From the NCBI GenBank assembly GCA_014529385.2, contig CM043953.1, positions 115,914,049 through 115,978,048 of the forward strand: a stretch of DNA of 64,000 bases. The letters are read 5' to 3'. The notes beneath the pieces were generated by a model that saw only the letters and a list, made by a program, of their open reading frames with translations, was not told the origin of the DNA and ran no database searches. The DNA comes from Adiantum capillus-veneris (lineage: Eukaryota; Streptophyta; Polypodiopsida; Polypodiales; Pteridaceae). This document shows, in pieces, positions 1 to 10,777 of this stretch; position 1 is the stretch's first letter; every line of letters begins with the position of its first letter. Made by a program: the position numbers and the translations under genes.

Positions 1-471
1 GTCTTCCATCAATGATTGAGCCGTCTCGATCATCTTTTTACACATATCCAACCTTTGTTTTTCTATTTCTGCATATGGATAAGTCATCCACCTTTGCTCC
101 TGGGTTTGGTTCTTTTTAAGTCAAGCTTCATAAGCTTTTAGAAGCGCATCCAGCTCCTCGTTTACCTTGTCTGCTAGTACAGATCCTCCTGATCCTGCAC
201 TTTTGGGCTTTGCTATTTCCTTGGGTGCTACGGCTGCTGTGGTGTGTGAGCTTAAGCTAGCTAGATCTTCTAACCGCTCCAACCTGTTCTTTGTATGTTT
301 CAACTCATCGGATAGGGCTGTTTGCTCTCGTTCTTTCCTAGCTTTCCTACGTGCCTTTCTCGCTTTCCAAGTGCTTCTCTGATTTTTCGTTTCTGAACTT
401 TGGGCATCTGTTTTTGGTTCTTCTATTATGGGTTCGTTTGTCCTTCTTTGGGCTTGGGCTCGTGTTACCGC
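1..471 (-). pseudogene. Family-3 retroelement: region downstream of Gag zinc knuckles (broken)
   Basis: This stretch continues the family-3 gag reading direction and leaves the window on the left. A 60-codon open piece (121-303) reads as a polar, Lys/Glu-rich segment (NRLERLEDLASL, then DKVNEELDALLKAYEA) that could form a short coiled coil. An in-frame stop at 121-123 interrupts it. Beyond the stop the translation continues as a charged segment (QRWMTYPYAEIEKQRLDMC). I recognise no protease motif here, so this is probably the linker between Gag and protease. It belongs with the Gag core at 472-1949. The assignment is inferred from position and strand. Confidence 0.5.
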
Positions 472-1949
472 CTAAATAGGTATGATTGTTTCATTTTCCG
501 ATCCTCCACTAGAAGGTACTGTTTCCAACAGGTTCAAGGTGGTTTTTGCTCCTTTGCTCAGGTTTTTAGGGCAATCGCGAATCAAATGAGTAATTCCACA
601 TTCTGGGCAATACGCATTGACTCTAATGATTTCATCATGAGGACAATCTCTCATCTAATGGTCTCCGCCACACTTGTAATAGGGTCCCTTGGGTTGTTGA
701 GGTGCTCCTTGAGCCCCTCTTTGCTGGTAAGCCTGTCTCTGTCCGCCCATGCCTCCATTGGCTATGAACAACAATGTTCGTTCATCTAAGCTATATCTTC
801 CTTCTCCTGCAGCCTGTGCAGCAGTTGGTGGTTCTTGATTCCCTATCATGCTCCATGGTTGTGGTGTCGAGGGTTCTTCCGGTGGATAATAGACAGGGTT
901 TGCCGCATATCCATTGGGATCTTTATAATATACATGCATAGGCACCAAAGCCTTTTCCTCTGATTCAGTTATCGTTGGTGTGTATCTTATGCCAACTGGT
1001 CGTAAACCTGGTAGGAGTGGTTGTTGCCCCAACACCGGTTGTGGTCTTTCTACACCTACAGGTCCTGGTAAGTTGCCTGCTTGATATCTAGGCATCGGTG
1101 GAACTTGAGGGGAAGCTACAGGAGCTTGGGGAGTATAAGGCCTCTCCCTCACATATCCCTTGTTATAGTAACATTTCTCGGTCCCATGGTTTGTCCATTT
1201 TTGTTCAATAGCACACCACTTGGGTTGTTTAGCATGAGGTTTGGCGTACAAGTTGATCTTTTTTAGCACTTCATCTACGAGCTTCTCCTGGTTTACCGCT
1301 ATTTCTCCTTTCAGTGTTGTCTTGGAAGACTTGCTCCCACTTTGCTGTGAAGATGAATCATCATCAAGGTCCTTGAACTCCCCTTCTTTGTAGACCGCAC
1401 AATTGTCCACAAGGTACAGAGCCTCCTTGGTCAACTCATTCAACGTCGTGCTCCTCTTCATATGTAAGTATTTCTGGAGATCTGCATTCCTTAGTCCTTG
1501 GATGAATATCAGCATAAGTCTGGACTGAGTTGGCAGTTCTTCAATAGGACAGAACTTAACATATCTTTTTAGTCTTAGGGCTGCCTTCCGTACAGATTCT
1601 CCATCTTTTTGTTTGAATTTATGGATTTGTGAGACGGTATTATGAGCTATTCCCCTTTGAGAGAATTCCTCAATAAACTCGTCAAACACTTCCTCCATCG
1701 ACTCAAAGTCTCTACGCTCCACAGAGTCAAACCAAGTTGCAGCATCATCCTCTAGGGTTAGTCCAAACCCTGAAAATTGGGTAGGAAAACCTCTTCGGCT
1801 TTAATTACACGCACAAAGGCTGCTAAATGAGATCTTGGGTCTCTGTTTCCTGTGTATTTTTTGTTTACCCATTTTTGCACTTGAGAAGGTCTAATTCTGC
1901 GATGGTCTACAAACCTCATCATTGGATCATCCCGTCCAAGTCTATACAC
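472..1949 (-). pseudogene. Family-3 Ty3/gypsy Gag core with zinc knuckles, broken
   Basis: Gag packages element RNA into particles. Read on the minus strand, the retrotransposon-gag domain begins near RRIRPSQVQKWVNKKY and passes through ATWFDSV and VDEFIEEF-like segments to a Pro/Gln-rich stretch. The C-terminus has two Cys/His motifs: KCGGDH-MRDCP, which lacks the second Cys, and CPECGITHLIRDCP, which fits CX2CX3HX4C. There are two lesions. A frameshift lies near 1775, between NFQG and GLTLEDDAATWF. A TAG stop lies inside the first knuckle, between GGDH and MRDCP (about 652-654). The CPECGITH knuckle is in the same direction at 472-654. The copy is dead. It is read as Ty3/gypsy because of this domain and the tRNA-Asp-type PBS of the same element at 40157-40174. 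Confidence 0.75.
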
Positions 1950-2692
1950 GGCCTTCTGTAATAGGCTGGTTCCTCTCCCAACGGTGCACCTAAACCATAA
2001 TTTCTAACGGTTCTCGTTGGAGGTGGTTCTTCTCTTCGAACTCGTTCGATGGGTGGTCCTCCAAGCTCAGTCGACCCTTGTGTCTTTGGCTTACTCTCTG
2101 CTTGAAACCTTGAATAGTGTGGTGGTTCTTGCAAATCCCTGAGCCCTCGTGTGGCTAGATAACCATCTCGGTTTCGGTCTGGTTCCATTGTTGCACTCTG
2201 TTGAAGCCATGCTTGCAATGATGGCTGGTTTGCTGGTTGGTCTTGGTTGTTGAATGCTTGCGGTCTGGTGGAATGTGAGATAGTGTCATACTCATCTGAA
2301 AATGGATTTGTTGACTTGCTTGGGGTGTGGGCGGCTCTCGGCATTTCCTCAGGGGCATGTGCTGATGCTCGTGGACATGTTGCTCTTTCTACTTCCTCTG
2401 GGAGAATACGTTGGTATTCTCGCCCGTATCTATCAACAAAAACTATGCCCTTCCCCGTAGCAGTTTCATAAGAGAATAAGTAAAGAACCTTGTCTTTGCT
2501 TAATTCGTTTACGTATGGTTCTTTGATGCGAAAGTAAGAGACAATACCCTCGCTCTCGTGTTTGTAGATTCCCACATTCTTGTTATAATTTGGAATCTTG
2601 ATTGTTTTCTTATTGTACATAAAAATAGCTCCGTGCCGATCAATGTTTGGTGGCGACTCTTGAGTTTCTGAAACCATTTTCCCTTTAGCCAC
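1919..2692 (-). pseudogene. Family-3 N-terminal Gag extension
   Basis: This 257-codon open piece lies upstream of the Gag core on the minus strand. It overlaps the core in another frame, so a frameshift near 1920-1950 separates them. The N-terminal half is a folded-looking segment (VGIYKHESEGIVSYFRIKEPY, a run of hydrophobic and charged residues ending in YGREYQRILPEEV). The C-terminal half is Pro/Gln/Arg-rich and probably disordered. I know no named domain for it. Its position directly before the retrotransposon-gag domain suggests an N-terminal Gag extension. It could instead be a separate pre-gag ORF. Confidence 0.55.
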
Positions 2693-2790
2693 GTTATCTC
2701 CATATCTGTTGTAATCTTCAAGGTTGCTAACTATTAAATAGTGGTTCCCTTTTTCGTCTCAAAATCTATCTCCATCATCATACACGCGGA

Positions 2791-3174
2791 TTATCTCCAA
2801 CTTTGTGCTGGCCTCTCTTCGATACAAATGCACTTGCGGCCTCGATAGTCAGAATAGACTAGGGCTCCTCTTGAGTTTGTTCCCTCTAATAAGATCACTG
2901 TAAGCCTGGAATCATTCAAAGGATTTTGGGAGGTGCTTCCTCCTCGCATAGATCCATCATAGGTGAAACCTCCTGACTGTTGACTACCCATCATGAAGAA
3001 AGATTTGTCTGACGAAGTGTCAGTATCACTACCTTCCTCAATAATCGCTGCTAGTGGATCTAGCCTGGCCTGAGTTACACTCTCTTCGGTGGACACTAAG
3101 CTACCTTGGTCACCTGCCACCTTCTGGTCTCTAAAAATGTATCTTCCTGATCTTAAATTCATGAAACTTATCAA
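2791..3174 (-). pseudogene. Family-3 start of gag ORF (MNLRSGR...)
   Basis: This 127-codon piece on the minus strand starts MISFMNLRSGRYIF. A short basic xxRSGR start is common at the N-terminus of plant Ty3/gypsy Gag proteins, so the second Met is a plausible start. It continues with an acidic, Ser/Thr-rich segment and then SRLTVILLEGTNSRGALVYSDYRG. It ends shortly before the extension at 1919-2692, probably through another frameshift or stop between 2692 and 2791. No catalytic motif is visible. Confidence 0.45.
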
Positions 3175-3584
3175 TGCAATTTAGCACAAATTCAACCACT
3201 CACCTGGCACGGGTCAGTTTCTGCACAACTTCTTGCTTTGTTGCTGAATATACCTGTAGACAAGAGTTTTAATTTTGGCAATTGAATAAAAGCATTTATC
3301 TGCTAGAGGTTATCTTAGTAATGATTGGTATAAATGGAGAGTTAATCTCAACCACTATTGTATTTTATACACTGCTGATGCTCTGGATTAGGTTGCTAAT
3401 CTGAAACAGTACTTCCTTCTGATGTTGGCCAATTTACATGAAAAAGTCTGAATTCAGTATTTGCTTTGTCAAATGGGCAACCAAGGTTCAAATTCACTTC
3501 TGAAAGAAGTTCTGGAACCCTTCAGCCAAATGGAACCTCACTGTCTAGGCCAAGTCAAATTTTCTTTGCAGTCTGCCTCAATAG

Positions 3585-3604
3585 ACATCCTACGCGTAGG
3601 ATAT
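3585..3604. repeat. Palindromic motif, copy 1
   Basis: The consensus ACATCCTACGCGTAGGATGT is a perfect 20-bp palindrome. In this copy the central 16 bases (3587-3602) are perfectly self-complementary and the right end has drifted. Further copies lie at 39037-39056, 39160-39183 and 39603-39626, with half-sites at 39455-39465 and 40527-40538. Confidence 0.8.
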
Positions 3605-3739
3605 TTTCTGTTGTATTTTGCCTAGATTTTTGCACTGTTGTTTCCCCTTGTTGTGCTGAGCTTACAGTTGCTTTTACTTTTTGATTTGGACTTCTATAAG
3701 CTGGTCAATGAGTCAGAAATCTGTTCCGACGGTCTGTTG

Positions 3740-3743
3740 ATGG
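3740..3743. repeat. 4-bp target-site duplication ATGG (left)
   Basis: ATGG immediately precedes the first family-1a LTR (TGATAGCC...). The same four bases follow the last family-1a LTR at 38916-38919. The sequences beyond these points belong to one element (the family-3 leader), so the whole 35.2-kb block behaves as one insertion locus. Confidence 0.7.
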
Positions 3744-5456
3744 TGATAGCCGTTTTTTCGGCTCTCTGTAATTGCCATAGTGAGTTATCTCACCCTATCA
3801 AATCACTCAAACACTGTGGTTATCCTCACCCTTTCACTGTATATAGGTGCGTGTGAGTTAGGGGACTTTTCACATATCTCCTTACTGAAATAAAAACCCC
3901 TCAATTAGCTAGTCATTGGGCTAGTTGAGCCAAAAAAATAAAAAATATAAAAAATATAAGTATATTATGGCCCATGTGTATGTAAATATTTCTTTGTATA
4001 TAGGGCCTAAATAAAAGATTTTTTCATAATTATTTTGGTATTTATTTAAATATTTATACCTAGGTGTGTGTTATTTATGCTTTGTACATTGCCTCACCAT
4101 TACCACAATTTTTCTTACCATTTTTCATACTCTTTATTCCATATAGAAATATTGTCATGTAAGCTTCTCTTATATATGGTGTAACTCCACCCCAACAAAA
4201 ATTAAAAAAAACTAGTTTTATTTATGTGTATATTTTTTCACTATTGTGATTTTTCCCTTTCTACATATTTTATTTTATTTTTCTAAAAAATTAAAACACC
4301 AAAAATATTTATCTTTTTATGGTAGCCTCATAATGAGAGAGATTTCTTTTGACCCCTTTATATTTTTTTCCACTTATATTATTTATATTTGACATGTACA
4401 TATTTTTTAGACCCCTCAATATTTGATTTTCTTAGTTGTACTATTCACTTATATCATAATCTCAACAATATCTTCAATTATAGACCTACCAAATAAGGTC
4501 AAGGGTAGGTGGCATGCATACATGCACTATGGAGGGCTCACTCTTGGAGGTATTCAAAAGAATCATCCAAAGAAGGACCCCACAAGGACCTTGTGCAGTG
4601 GAAAAAAACGGTCGGTTTTGCTGAATTTTTAAAGTTCACTTGCTCTCCGAATTTGAAAAGGTGATACAACAAAAGTTGTAGCTCGTGGGCTGAACTTTTG
4701 CCTCAAATTTTTTCATATTTTTTTGAGCTACGAGTTGTGAGCTATGATTTTATTAGTGGACCCCAGTTTTCCCATGCTATGCAGACACACTCTCTCTTCC
4801 ACTTTATCATTTTCCTCTTTCACACACACTTCTCCGCTCATCATCCCCACCTCTCTCACCACTCCTCTCTGCACCCTACTCACCTTCTCCTCAACCTTGA
4901 AGAATAAGAGAAACCATGGTGAGCTCATACCTCCCACACACAATTCCATTCCAAAATTGACCACCTAGTCTCATTTTTCCTCCAATTTACCCATATCTAT
5001 CAAAAAAACCACAAAATTCAGCCTCTTCTCTTAAAAGACAGCATCATGGTGGTTGATTACTCAGCTTCAATTACCTTGTCTCTCAAGGAAGGTCAAGAGT
5101 GGAGAAAAAATGTACCGTCAAAGCTAGTGGACCGTCAACAAGCGTCAAAATTGGCCCTACTCAAGACACTTGGAGCATCAACCTTGTAAGAAATCCACAT
5201 TTTCTTACCTCTTAAGAGTTTTTCTTCCTTATTTGTATCCTACATGGATACTCCCATTGTAAATATCCAATTCCATTTGTAAATTAATACTAACTCTACT
5301 AACACTAACCCACTATGAAAAGTGCTATCACCTCCATTTCTCTCCTCTCTCTTTCCCCACCAACTTCTTGATAATTCCAAGCAAAAGAAATTAGATAAAT
5401 TGCTAAAAATCTAACCCAACCATGGTTAGAGGAGTAACCCTAGCCTTCAAAATTGC

Positions 5457-5464
5457 TATAAAAG
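5457..5464 (+). promoter_or_regulatory. LTR TATA box (TATAAAAG)
   Basis: TATAAAAG lies in the family-1a LTR and is conserved at 37945-37952 in the last LTR. If it is used, transcription would start near 5490. This would leave about 830 bp of LTR, including the CT tract, in the 5' untranslated RNA. Assigned by motif and conservation only. Confidence 0.5.
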
Positions 5465-6123
5465 GAGGGTGTAGCTAGCACAAAAGGGGGAGCCATAAGC
5501 AAGAGCACTATGCTATAGCTTGAGAAGCCAAGCTCAACCTCTCTACAAGGAGCTCTTGAGTGGAAGCTCATTGTCTTATTCATGTGCATGTGTTGTAATA
5601 GGAGATTAGCAAGGGAACTCTATGCCATTGTAAGAGAGAGAGTGATCACTCAATTGAGAGTAGGAAATCTATCATTTCTCCTACTAGTGTAAGCCCAACA
5701 TTTGCTGAATCAAGGAGGGTGGATTTGGACTAAGCTTGGATACTTTGTCTCTCTTCCCACGTGAAGTAATGGACAACAATGATGTGTAAGTGTCGTGGTG
5801 TTTTTTTTTGTTAAGTTCTTGATAGCTTGTCTCTAGTGTTGTCATCAATTTAGCCATAAATCCCACATACTGTAAGAGGGCGACAGGGTGGAGAGGACTC
5901 CCCTGGCCTTAAGACAGTGAGTGGGGTGGCTTTTCTTGTGATGTGTTGTGGTGTAATTTACTCAAGCTATGTTGAACAAATACTAATATCACTTTGATCG
6001 GTCATGACAGATTTGTAAGAAGGTATTAGTGCAACAAACACCCCCTCCCCCTTCTCTCTCTTTCTTACATATATAATTGTGTTTGCTTGATCATTGCCGA
6101 TACGTTTCAAAGCAACCCGAGCA

Positions 6124-6149
6124 CTCTCTCTCTCTCTCTCTCTCTCTCT
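6124..6149 (+). repeat. CT microsatellite in LTR, 26 bp
   Basis: This CT dinucleotide tract sits about 175 bp before the LTR end. The homologous tract is present in every other LTR copy that retains this region, at very different lengths (40 to 126 bp). Confidence 0.9.
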
Positions 6150-6325
6150 ACGCGTCCTAGTTCGCATCCAAAACTAAGTGGTGCCCCAAATTTGTGTAGG
6201 ATTAGGTTGCGGGTTTGTGTGTGTGTTTGTTGTTTTTCCAACCCCAACCCAATTGAGCAGCACGGGAGCCTTGAAGGGTGTCTAGAGGTTGCTCTTCTTG
6301 TTGCCCGCCCCGGACCGCTTCAAAT

Positions 6326-6343
6326 TGGTGCCCCCACTGAGGA
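6326..6343 (+). promoter_or_regulatory. Primer-binding site of element B
   Basis: TGGTGCCCCCACTGAGGA starts with TGG, the complement of a tRNA CCA end, three bases after the LTR. The identical 18 bases occur in family 2 at 55401-55418, and a one-base variant occurs in family 1b. By eye the CACTG-GG core resembles the tRNA-Arg type described for Tat/Ogre elements. I could not check the primer tRNA. Confidence 0.75.
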
Positions 6344-6397
6344 AGGCTTGTGTATGTTTTGTTAAGGCTCAACCTTTAGCATAATCAAGTAGCTTGC

Positions 6398-6610
6398 ATG
6401 AATCACGAGAATTTGTATGATCCCTTCATTCCCATTGCAAGGCAAAAGGTACACATAATTGTTAGTACTAAGTTGCAATTTCAGCGAGTAATTCGTACAA
6501 TTTTAGGTCCTCTTAGGTTGGCCGAGATAAACGCTTCAGTAAATCCTTTTATTTTGCCTCTCATTAGGTACGACCTTAGTTTGGACGTCTATATTTTTGT
6601 TTTGTTTTAA
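6398..6610 (+). CDS. ORF0a, conserved pre-gag small protein
   Basis: This 70-codon ORF starts at ATG 6398, between the PBS and gag. Its function is unknown to me. The protein alternates hydrophobic and basic residues (HIIVSTKLQFQR), then has NPFILPLI and DVYIFVLF at the C-terminus. It is a paralogue of ORF0b, which follows 21 bp later: about 25 of the last 52 positions are identical without gaps. Copies lie at 16381-16578 (element A), in element C with a stop, and at 32766-32978 (intact). It lies on the element transcript upstream of Gag, so translation would need leaky scanning, reinitiation, splicing or an IRES. It has no signal peptide or Cys/His motif. Confidence 0.6.
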   Translation: MNHENLYDPFIPIARQKVHIIVSTKLQFQRVIRTILGPLRLAEINASVNPFILPLIRYDLSLDVYIFVLF

Positions 6611-6631
6611 GCATTAGGTCATGCATAGACC

Positions 6632-6850
6632 ATGGATAATGGCCCAGGAATAGAGGTTTTCCCCTTTCATTTCACTCCACACATTAGAATAAACATTGCA
6701 ATTAGTAGGAAAATCCATTTTCAACAACGTATGGTGTTCATGTTTGGTGCCCAAAGAGTAGGAGAAATTCTCGCATCACCAAACCCTGTCATCCTACCTC
6801 TTATTGATTATCATAGGTCGTTTGATGTTAATATCTTTATTTTGTTGTAG
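6632..6850 (+). CDS. ORF0b, conserved pre-gag small protein
   Basis: This 72-codon ORF starts at ATG 6632 and ends 85 bp before the gag ATG at 6936. It aligns without gaps to the 72-codon ORF of family 2 at 56133-56351, with about 39 identical residues by eye. Shared blocks are SRKI-FQQR-VFMFG, REIL/GEIL, a central P-I-P-I pattern and SFDV-F at the C-terminus. Family 2 has a very different Gag, so the match points to selection on this small protein. The copy at 16141-16359 is also intact, and the element-C copy has one stop. No known domain was recognised. Confidence 0.65.
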   Translation: MDNGPGIEVFPFHFTPHIRINIAISRKIHFQQRMVFMFGAQRVGEILASPNPVILPLIDYHRSFDVNIFILL

Positions 6851-6935
6851 AATAGATTGCAAGCTAGAAAACATTATTGTGTAAATCTTTTTAAGAAAGA
6901 AAAACAAAAACGGGTGTCACTTTGAAATCAATTCA

Positions 6936-8121
6936 ATGGAAAGCCAACGCCAAATGTCTGGGTATCCTCAATTCTTTGGAGAGCCTGGAGAGGATGCAGA
7001 ATTATTTTTAGCAAATTTCAAGATGTCTTGCCGTATCAAGAGGATAATAACTGATCAAGAACATGTAGAAATGTTTGAGGTGGTCCTTAGGAAAGATGCT
7101 AGCACTTGGTTTGACTCTTTGCCTGAGGAAGTTAAGGGGAATTACACAGAAGTTTTGAATCGTTTCAAGAAATACTTCTTTGATCCCCAAAACACTCAAA
7201 AATTATGGCAAGACATTGTTTCTCATAAGCAAAAAGACTTAGATGACTACTACTTGTACAAGCAAGAGTTTCTACGTCTTTGGGCTCTATGGATATGAAA
7301 TGTTGCTAACCCTGGTGATGGTGCAGAATTTCTAAAGAAGGAGAGGTTCATAGCCGGACTCTTTCCTGACCTTAAGGTAAAAGTTGAGGCGGGTGTACTT
7401 GCTACCTTTGATGCAGCTGAAACTAGGGCTGCTGAGAAATATAGGAAACTCAAGTGCTTAAGGGGAGAGGTTCCAATAGAAGGTCTTAGACCCAAAGGTA
7501 AGTCACAAGCATCAACATCGAGGGAGCTTCCTGAGGTAACGGCGGAAGTCATTGAGAAGTTAAACGAATCTTTAAGCAGCCTGTCAATTCACCTTGCACA
7601 AGCTGTAGGTCCAAAGGGATAAGCAAAGAAGTCTAAAGAGCAAGATCCACGACCTAGGAGAGTCTTGCAATGTTGGAATTGCGGAGAGTCTGGACATGGG
7701 ATGTATAATTGTCCTTGGCCCCGTGGGTAGCCAGGGAGACCTAGCTTGAATTACCCAGTGATGAATGCAGGTGAAGGAACTAGTCAACAACCAAGGCTTC
7801 TACAAAGACCAAATAGACCAAGACCATCTCCACAAGGGGTAGAAGGAGTTCCACCTTTGCCAGATCCAAATGTGCATGTGGTAGAGGTGACAAACTCAAA
7901 TGAGGTTGACATGGAAGCAAATGGCATTAAGCGTGGCTGAGGAAAAGGTAAAGAGAAAGAGGGTGTCCCATCACAAGTGACCATGAACAAGGCAAGAAGG
8001 CAAAGGAGACCAAGGAAGATAAGAGGACTCGACGTCGTATCAATCTCCAAGACTTCCCTCTTGGACATGGTATGGCTCCATACAACCTGTTGGAAGACAT
8101 GCGACGTAAGGGTCTTGATAT
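6936..8121 (+). pseudogene. Element B gag, 5' part (Tat lineage), broken
   Basis: Gag starts MESQRQMSGYP at ATG 6936. The retrotransposon-gag domain covers roughly residues 10-160 (ELFLANF, ASTWFDSL, LWQDIVSHKQ, YKQEFLRLW). A zinc knuckle of CX2CX4HX4C type (CWNCGESGHGMYNC) is encoded at about 7672-7713. In-frame stops lie at 7296-7298 (TGA where sister copies have CGA), 7620-7622 (TAA for CAA), 7728-7730 (TAG for GAG) and 7938-7940 (TGA for CGA), followed by a 2-bp deletion near 7975. The frame is then cut by element A at 8122 and resumes at 19277. Gag-Pro was one frame in the ancestor. Confidence 0.85.
8118..8121. repeat. 4-bp target-site duplication ATAT (left of element A)
   Basis: ATAT precedes the element-A LTR end and recurs at 19277-19280. 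Removing element A restores the gag-pro sequence GGTC-TG-ATAT-CTCATGG that is uninterrupted in elements A and C themselves (near 14870 and 29010, on the other strand). Confidence 0.9.
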
Positions 8122-8379
8122 TGAGGCGGTCTGGGGCGGGCAACAAGAGAGGCGACCTCTAAACACCCCTCAAGGCTCCCGTGCTGCTCAATTGGGGCTG
8201 GGGCAACCACAAGCACAACAAAACAACAAACCCACAGCCAAATCCCAACTACACAAGGGGCACCACCTAGTTTAAGAGCGAACTAGGACGCAAAAGAGGA
8301 GAATCGTTAGAGCAACCCACAAACAAGCAAGGAATTTACACTAACCCTAACACCAATGGAACACTCTCACACACTAAAA

Positions 8380-8382
<3 letters not shown>

Positions 8383-8436
<54 letters not shown>
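8383..8436 (-). repeat. GA microsatellite in LTR, 54 bp
   Basis: This is the 1b counterpart of the CT tract at 6124-6149. The partner tract in the 5' LTR of the same element (16932-16971) is only 40 bp. The difference arose after insertion, because both LTRs are copied from one template. Confidence 0.9.
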
Positions 8437-8439
<3 letters not shown>

Positions 8440-8938
8440 TGTACAACTTAGCTTCAACTTTATATTTTGCACAAAAGGAACTTAGAGCTTGCGGAATCAA
8501 GTGACAAGATTTTTTTATAGCATCACTAGCACATTTTCTTAGGGTTATGGGAGCCCTCTCACCATCCACCCTCTTACAATGGTAGCCAAACAATACACAA
8601 TGAATCACAAGCAACAAAACAACAACCTTCAATGAAACAAGTCACCTTATGAAGCTGAATGAGTTTGCCAAGCCAAATTGGAGGAGAAGCATGAGCCTTT
8701 GGAAATGAATTGCACCCAAAACTACCAATTCATTGATGTTGGGGTAGATACAACAATGGTAGGAAGAATATCTTTTACTCGCACTCACTCAAACTAGCTC
8801 AAGCTTTTCTATGCACCAAAGTGATGGTGTATAGAAAGCTTACTCTCTCTGTTTACAACCAAGATAGAACTGGCGTGTGGTACGCTCAATCTAGTGTGCA
8901 ATGGTATAGTGATGTCTTTTTCAAGGAGGAATGGGTTC

Positions 8939-8946
8939 TATTTATA
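8939..8946 (-). promoter_or_regulatory. Family-1b LTR TATA box (TATAAATA, minus strand)
   Basis: TATAAATA on the minus strand occurs at the same place in all four 1b LTRs (8939-8946, 17466-17473, 23087-23094, 31619-31626). Family 1a uses a different TATA sequence, so the promoter part of the LTR differs between the subfamilies. Confidence 0.45.
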
Positions 8947-10749
8947 GGTTTTAGAAGCCTTGATTAGGATTAAGCCTAATCAATTTTATTAGGAAAGATC
9001 AAGGATTATGAATTTTTATGAATTTCAAATAAGAGTGGGGTCTCTCTTATCTCTTGAGTCACATGGATGTGGGCTCAAGTAAGAGAATTATTGATGTGGT
9101 GAAAGGAGAGAAGCTTCCATGGGAGTGAGTGAATTTGGTTTACTTGTGCGGTTGCCTACTCCATATGTTGATAGTGTGGGTGCATTTTTACAAGAGAAGT
9201 TAGTTTGTTAGTGGTAATAATCACTAGAATTGTTAGTGATACATTTACAATGGGTAGGATGAGTTGATTTGATGAAGGAAGAGGGGTGAATTAAAAGAGA
9301 ATCATTGAGATGGTGAAGCTTTGAAGAAGCTTGAACTCACCCTTGTGTAGATTGTGGAAAAAATGACCGCTGGTCTTCTTTTCTTCTTCGCTTCTTTACG
9401 CCGCCGCCACGGTTGACCACCACGATGAAAAGAGGATTTGTTGATGAATAATCCTCAATTTGCAGAAGTTATCATGGTTAAGATGCTGAATTTTAGATAT
9501 TTTTAGGAGAGGTAAATGAAATTGTAACATAGAAGCAATAGAGAGAGACATGGAGAGGGTGTATGTATGTAGAGGTTTATAAAAGAACTATAGGGATGAG
9601 AGAGAAGGGTAATGGTGAAGAGGGTGGGAGAAGCCATGGAAATTGCAGGTTTGAGTGAGGGAAGGAGAGGGAGGGATGTGTAAGATTGAGTAGGTGTGTG
9701 GAAGGGTGAGAGAAGACTAAGGGCTACTTGTGAGAAAAGTGGGCAGATTGGGGTCCACTCAAAAAATCATAGCTCACCGCTGGTAGCTCCAAAAATCATG
9801 AAAAAGATTGAGGTGATTATTCAGAGTGTGGGCTACATTTTCTCTTTTGACCACCACTCCAAATTCGAAGTGGAGATAGGTGCCAAAATTCTCACCAAAA
9901 AGCCTGTTTTTTATGCCTGCAAAAGTCTTTTAGTGGCCCCCTCCTTTGTTGAATTTGTACAATGCATCCAAGAGTGAGCCCCTCCTTTGTCATATCATAA
10001 TACAAAGCATCCAAGTTGCCCTTGACACATGCATGGAGGAGGATTATTGGTGGATAAAGAAATATATACATGGTGGAACTAGTGTATGGGCTATTCATGG
10101 ACTTTAGCTCAATGAGCACATGGTGTTAGAATAATGAGTAAAAATAATAATAAAAGTATGGAGGAGTTATGGATATGGAAAGATATTGGAATCATATGAT
10201 ATGGTTCCTCTTTGAATTATTTTGGGTGAAAGAGGAAAAGGTATGCAAGTAAATAATATAATAAATGTGACCAATGAGTAGAAATCAATTTTTTGTTTTC
10301 ACGAGGGTGAGGGTGAAAATGTGGGAGTGATTTTTATAAAAGAAAAAATATAAGGTTAGAGTATGTACAAATTAAAAATATAATTATGGTGTAAGAGGAT
10401 GAAAGAAGGTGTACAAAAATTTAATAAAAACACACACCTAAGTAGAAATATTTAAATAAAATACCAAAATAATTATAAAAAATCCCTATATTTAGGCCAT
10501 ATATACAATGAAATATTTACACACAAAGAGGCCATAATATACTTTTATTTTTTTATTTTGTTTATTTTTTGGCGCAACTAGCCCAGTGACTAGCTAGCTG
10601 AGGGGTTTTAAGAAGATATGGGAAAAGCCCCCTAACTCACACACGCCTATGTACAGTGAAATGGTAGGGATAGCCATAGCGTTTGGGTGCATTTGGTAGG
10701 GTGGAGTAACTTACTATGGAAATTATGGAGAGCCGAAAAACGACTATCA

Positions 10750-10766
10750 TAAGCCGTCCCCCAGGA
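10750..10766 (-). promoter_or_regulatory. Polypurine tract of element A
   Basis: On the minus strand the bases before the 3' LTR read CCTGGGGGACGGCTTA. Family 1a has CCTGGGGGAGAGCTAA at the same place (before 19938 and 36239). A purine-rich run directly upstream of the 3' LTR is the expected plus-strand primer site. Confidence 0.65.
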
Positions 10767-10777
10767 TGATGGTATAT

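Larger units (their letters stand above)
3175..3743 (-). other. Left half of the family-3 untranslated leader
   Basis: There is no gene here. The stretch is the gag-proximal part of the family-3 leader, whose other half resumes at 38916 after the 35.2-kb insertion. It shares degenerate repeats with 38916-40156, including the palindromic motif at 3585-3604. The last four bases (ATGG, 3740-3743) are the target-site duplication of the insertion. Confidence 0.7.
3744..6322 (+). repeat. Family-1a 5' LTR (element B)
   Basis: This 2,579-bp LTR runs from TGATAGCC to CCGCTTCA and thus has TG...CA ends. It is followed three bases later by the PBS. Related plus-strand copies begin at 19938 and 36239. 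It carries a TATA box at 5457-5464 and a CT tract at 6124-6149. The first part is AT-rich. No host gene is visible inside it. Confidence 0.85.
8122..10749 (-). repeat. Element A 3' LTR
   Basis: This 2,628-bp LTR reads TGATAGTCG...CCGCCTCA on the minus strand. It is homologous to the family-1a LTR at both ends but diverged in the middle, which defines subfamily 1b. It contains a GA tract (8383-8436) and a TATA motif on the minus strand (8939-8946). Part of the region near 9430-9480 differs from the 5' LTR by small indels. Confidence 0.88.

Noticed and set aside
4423-4632. 69-codon plus-strand ORF in the 1a LTR, repeated at 20613 and 36916
   Set aside because: It is conserved only to the degree of the whole LTR, lies upstream of the TATA box, and has no recognisable motif.
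8338-8632. Minus-strand 98-codon ORF in the LTR (also 16916, 22478, 31051) with a hydrophobic start MKVVVLLLVIHCVLFGYHCK
   Set aside because: It looks like a secreted peptide and recurs in all 1b LTRs, but it runs into the GA tract and its length varies with it. Without expression or selection data I do not call it a gene.
9696-9977. 93-codon plus-strand ORF in the LTR, repeated at 18223 and 23845
   Set aside because: It lies antisense in the 1b LTR U3 region. Conservation between copies only reflects recent shared LTR ancestry, and no motif is visible.
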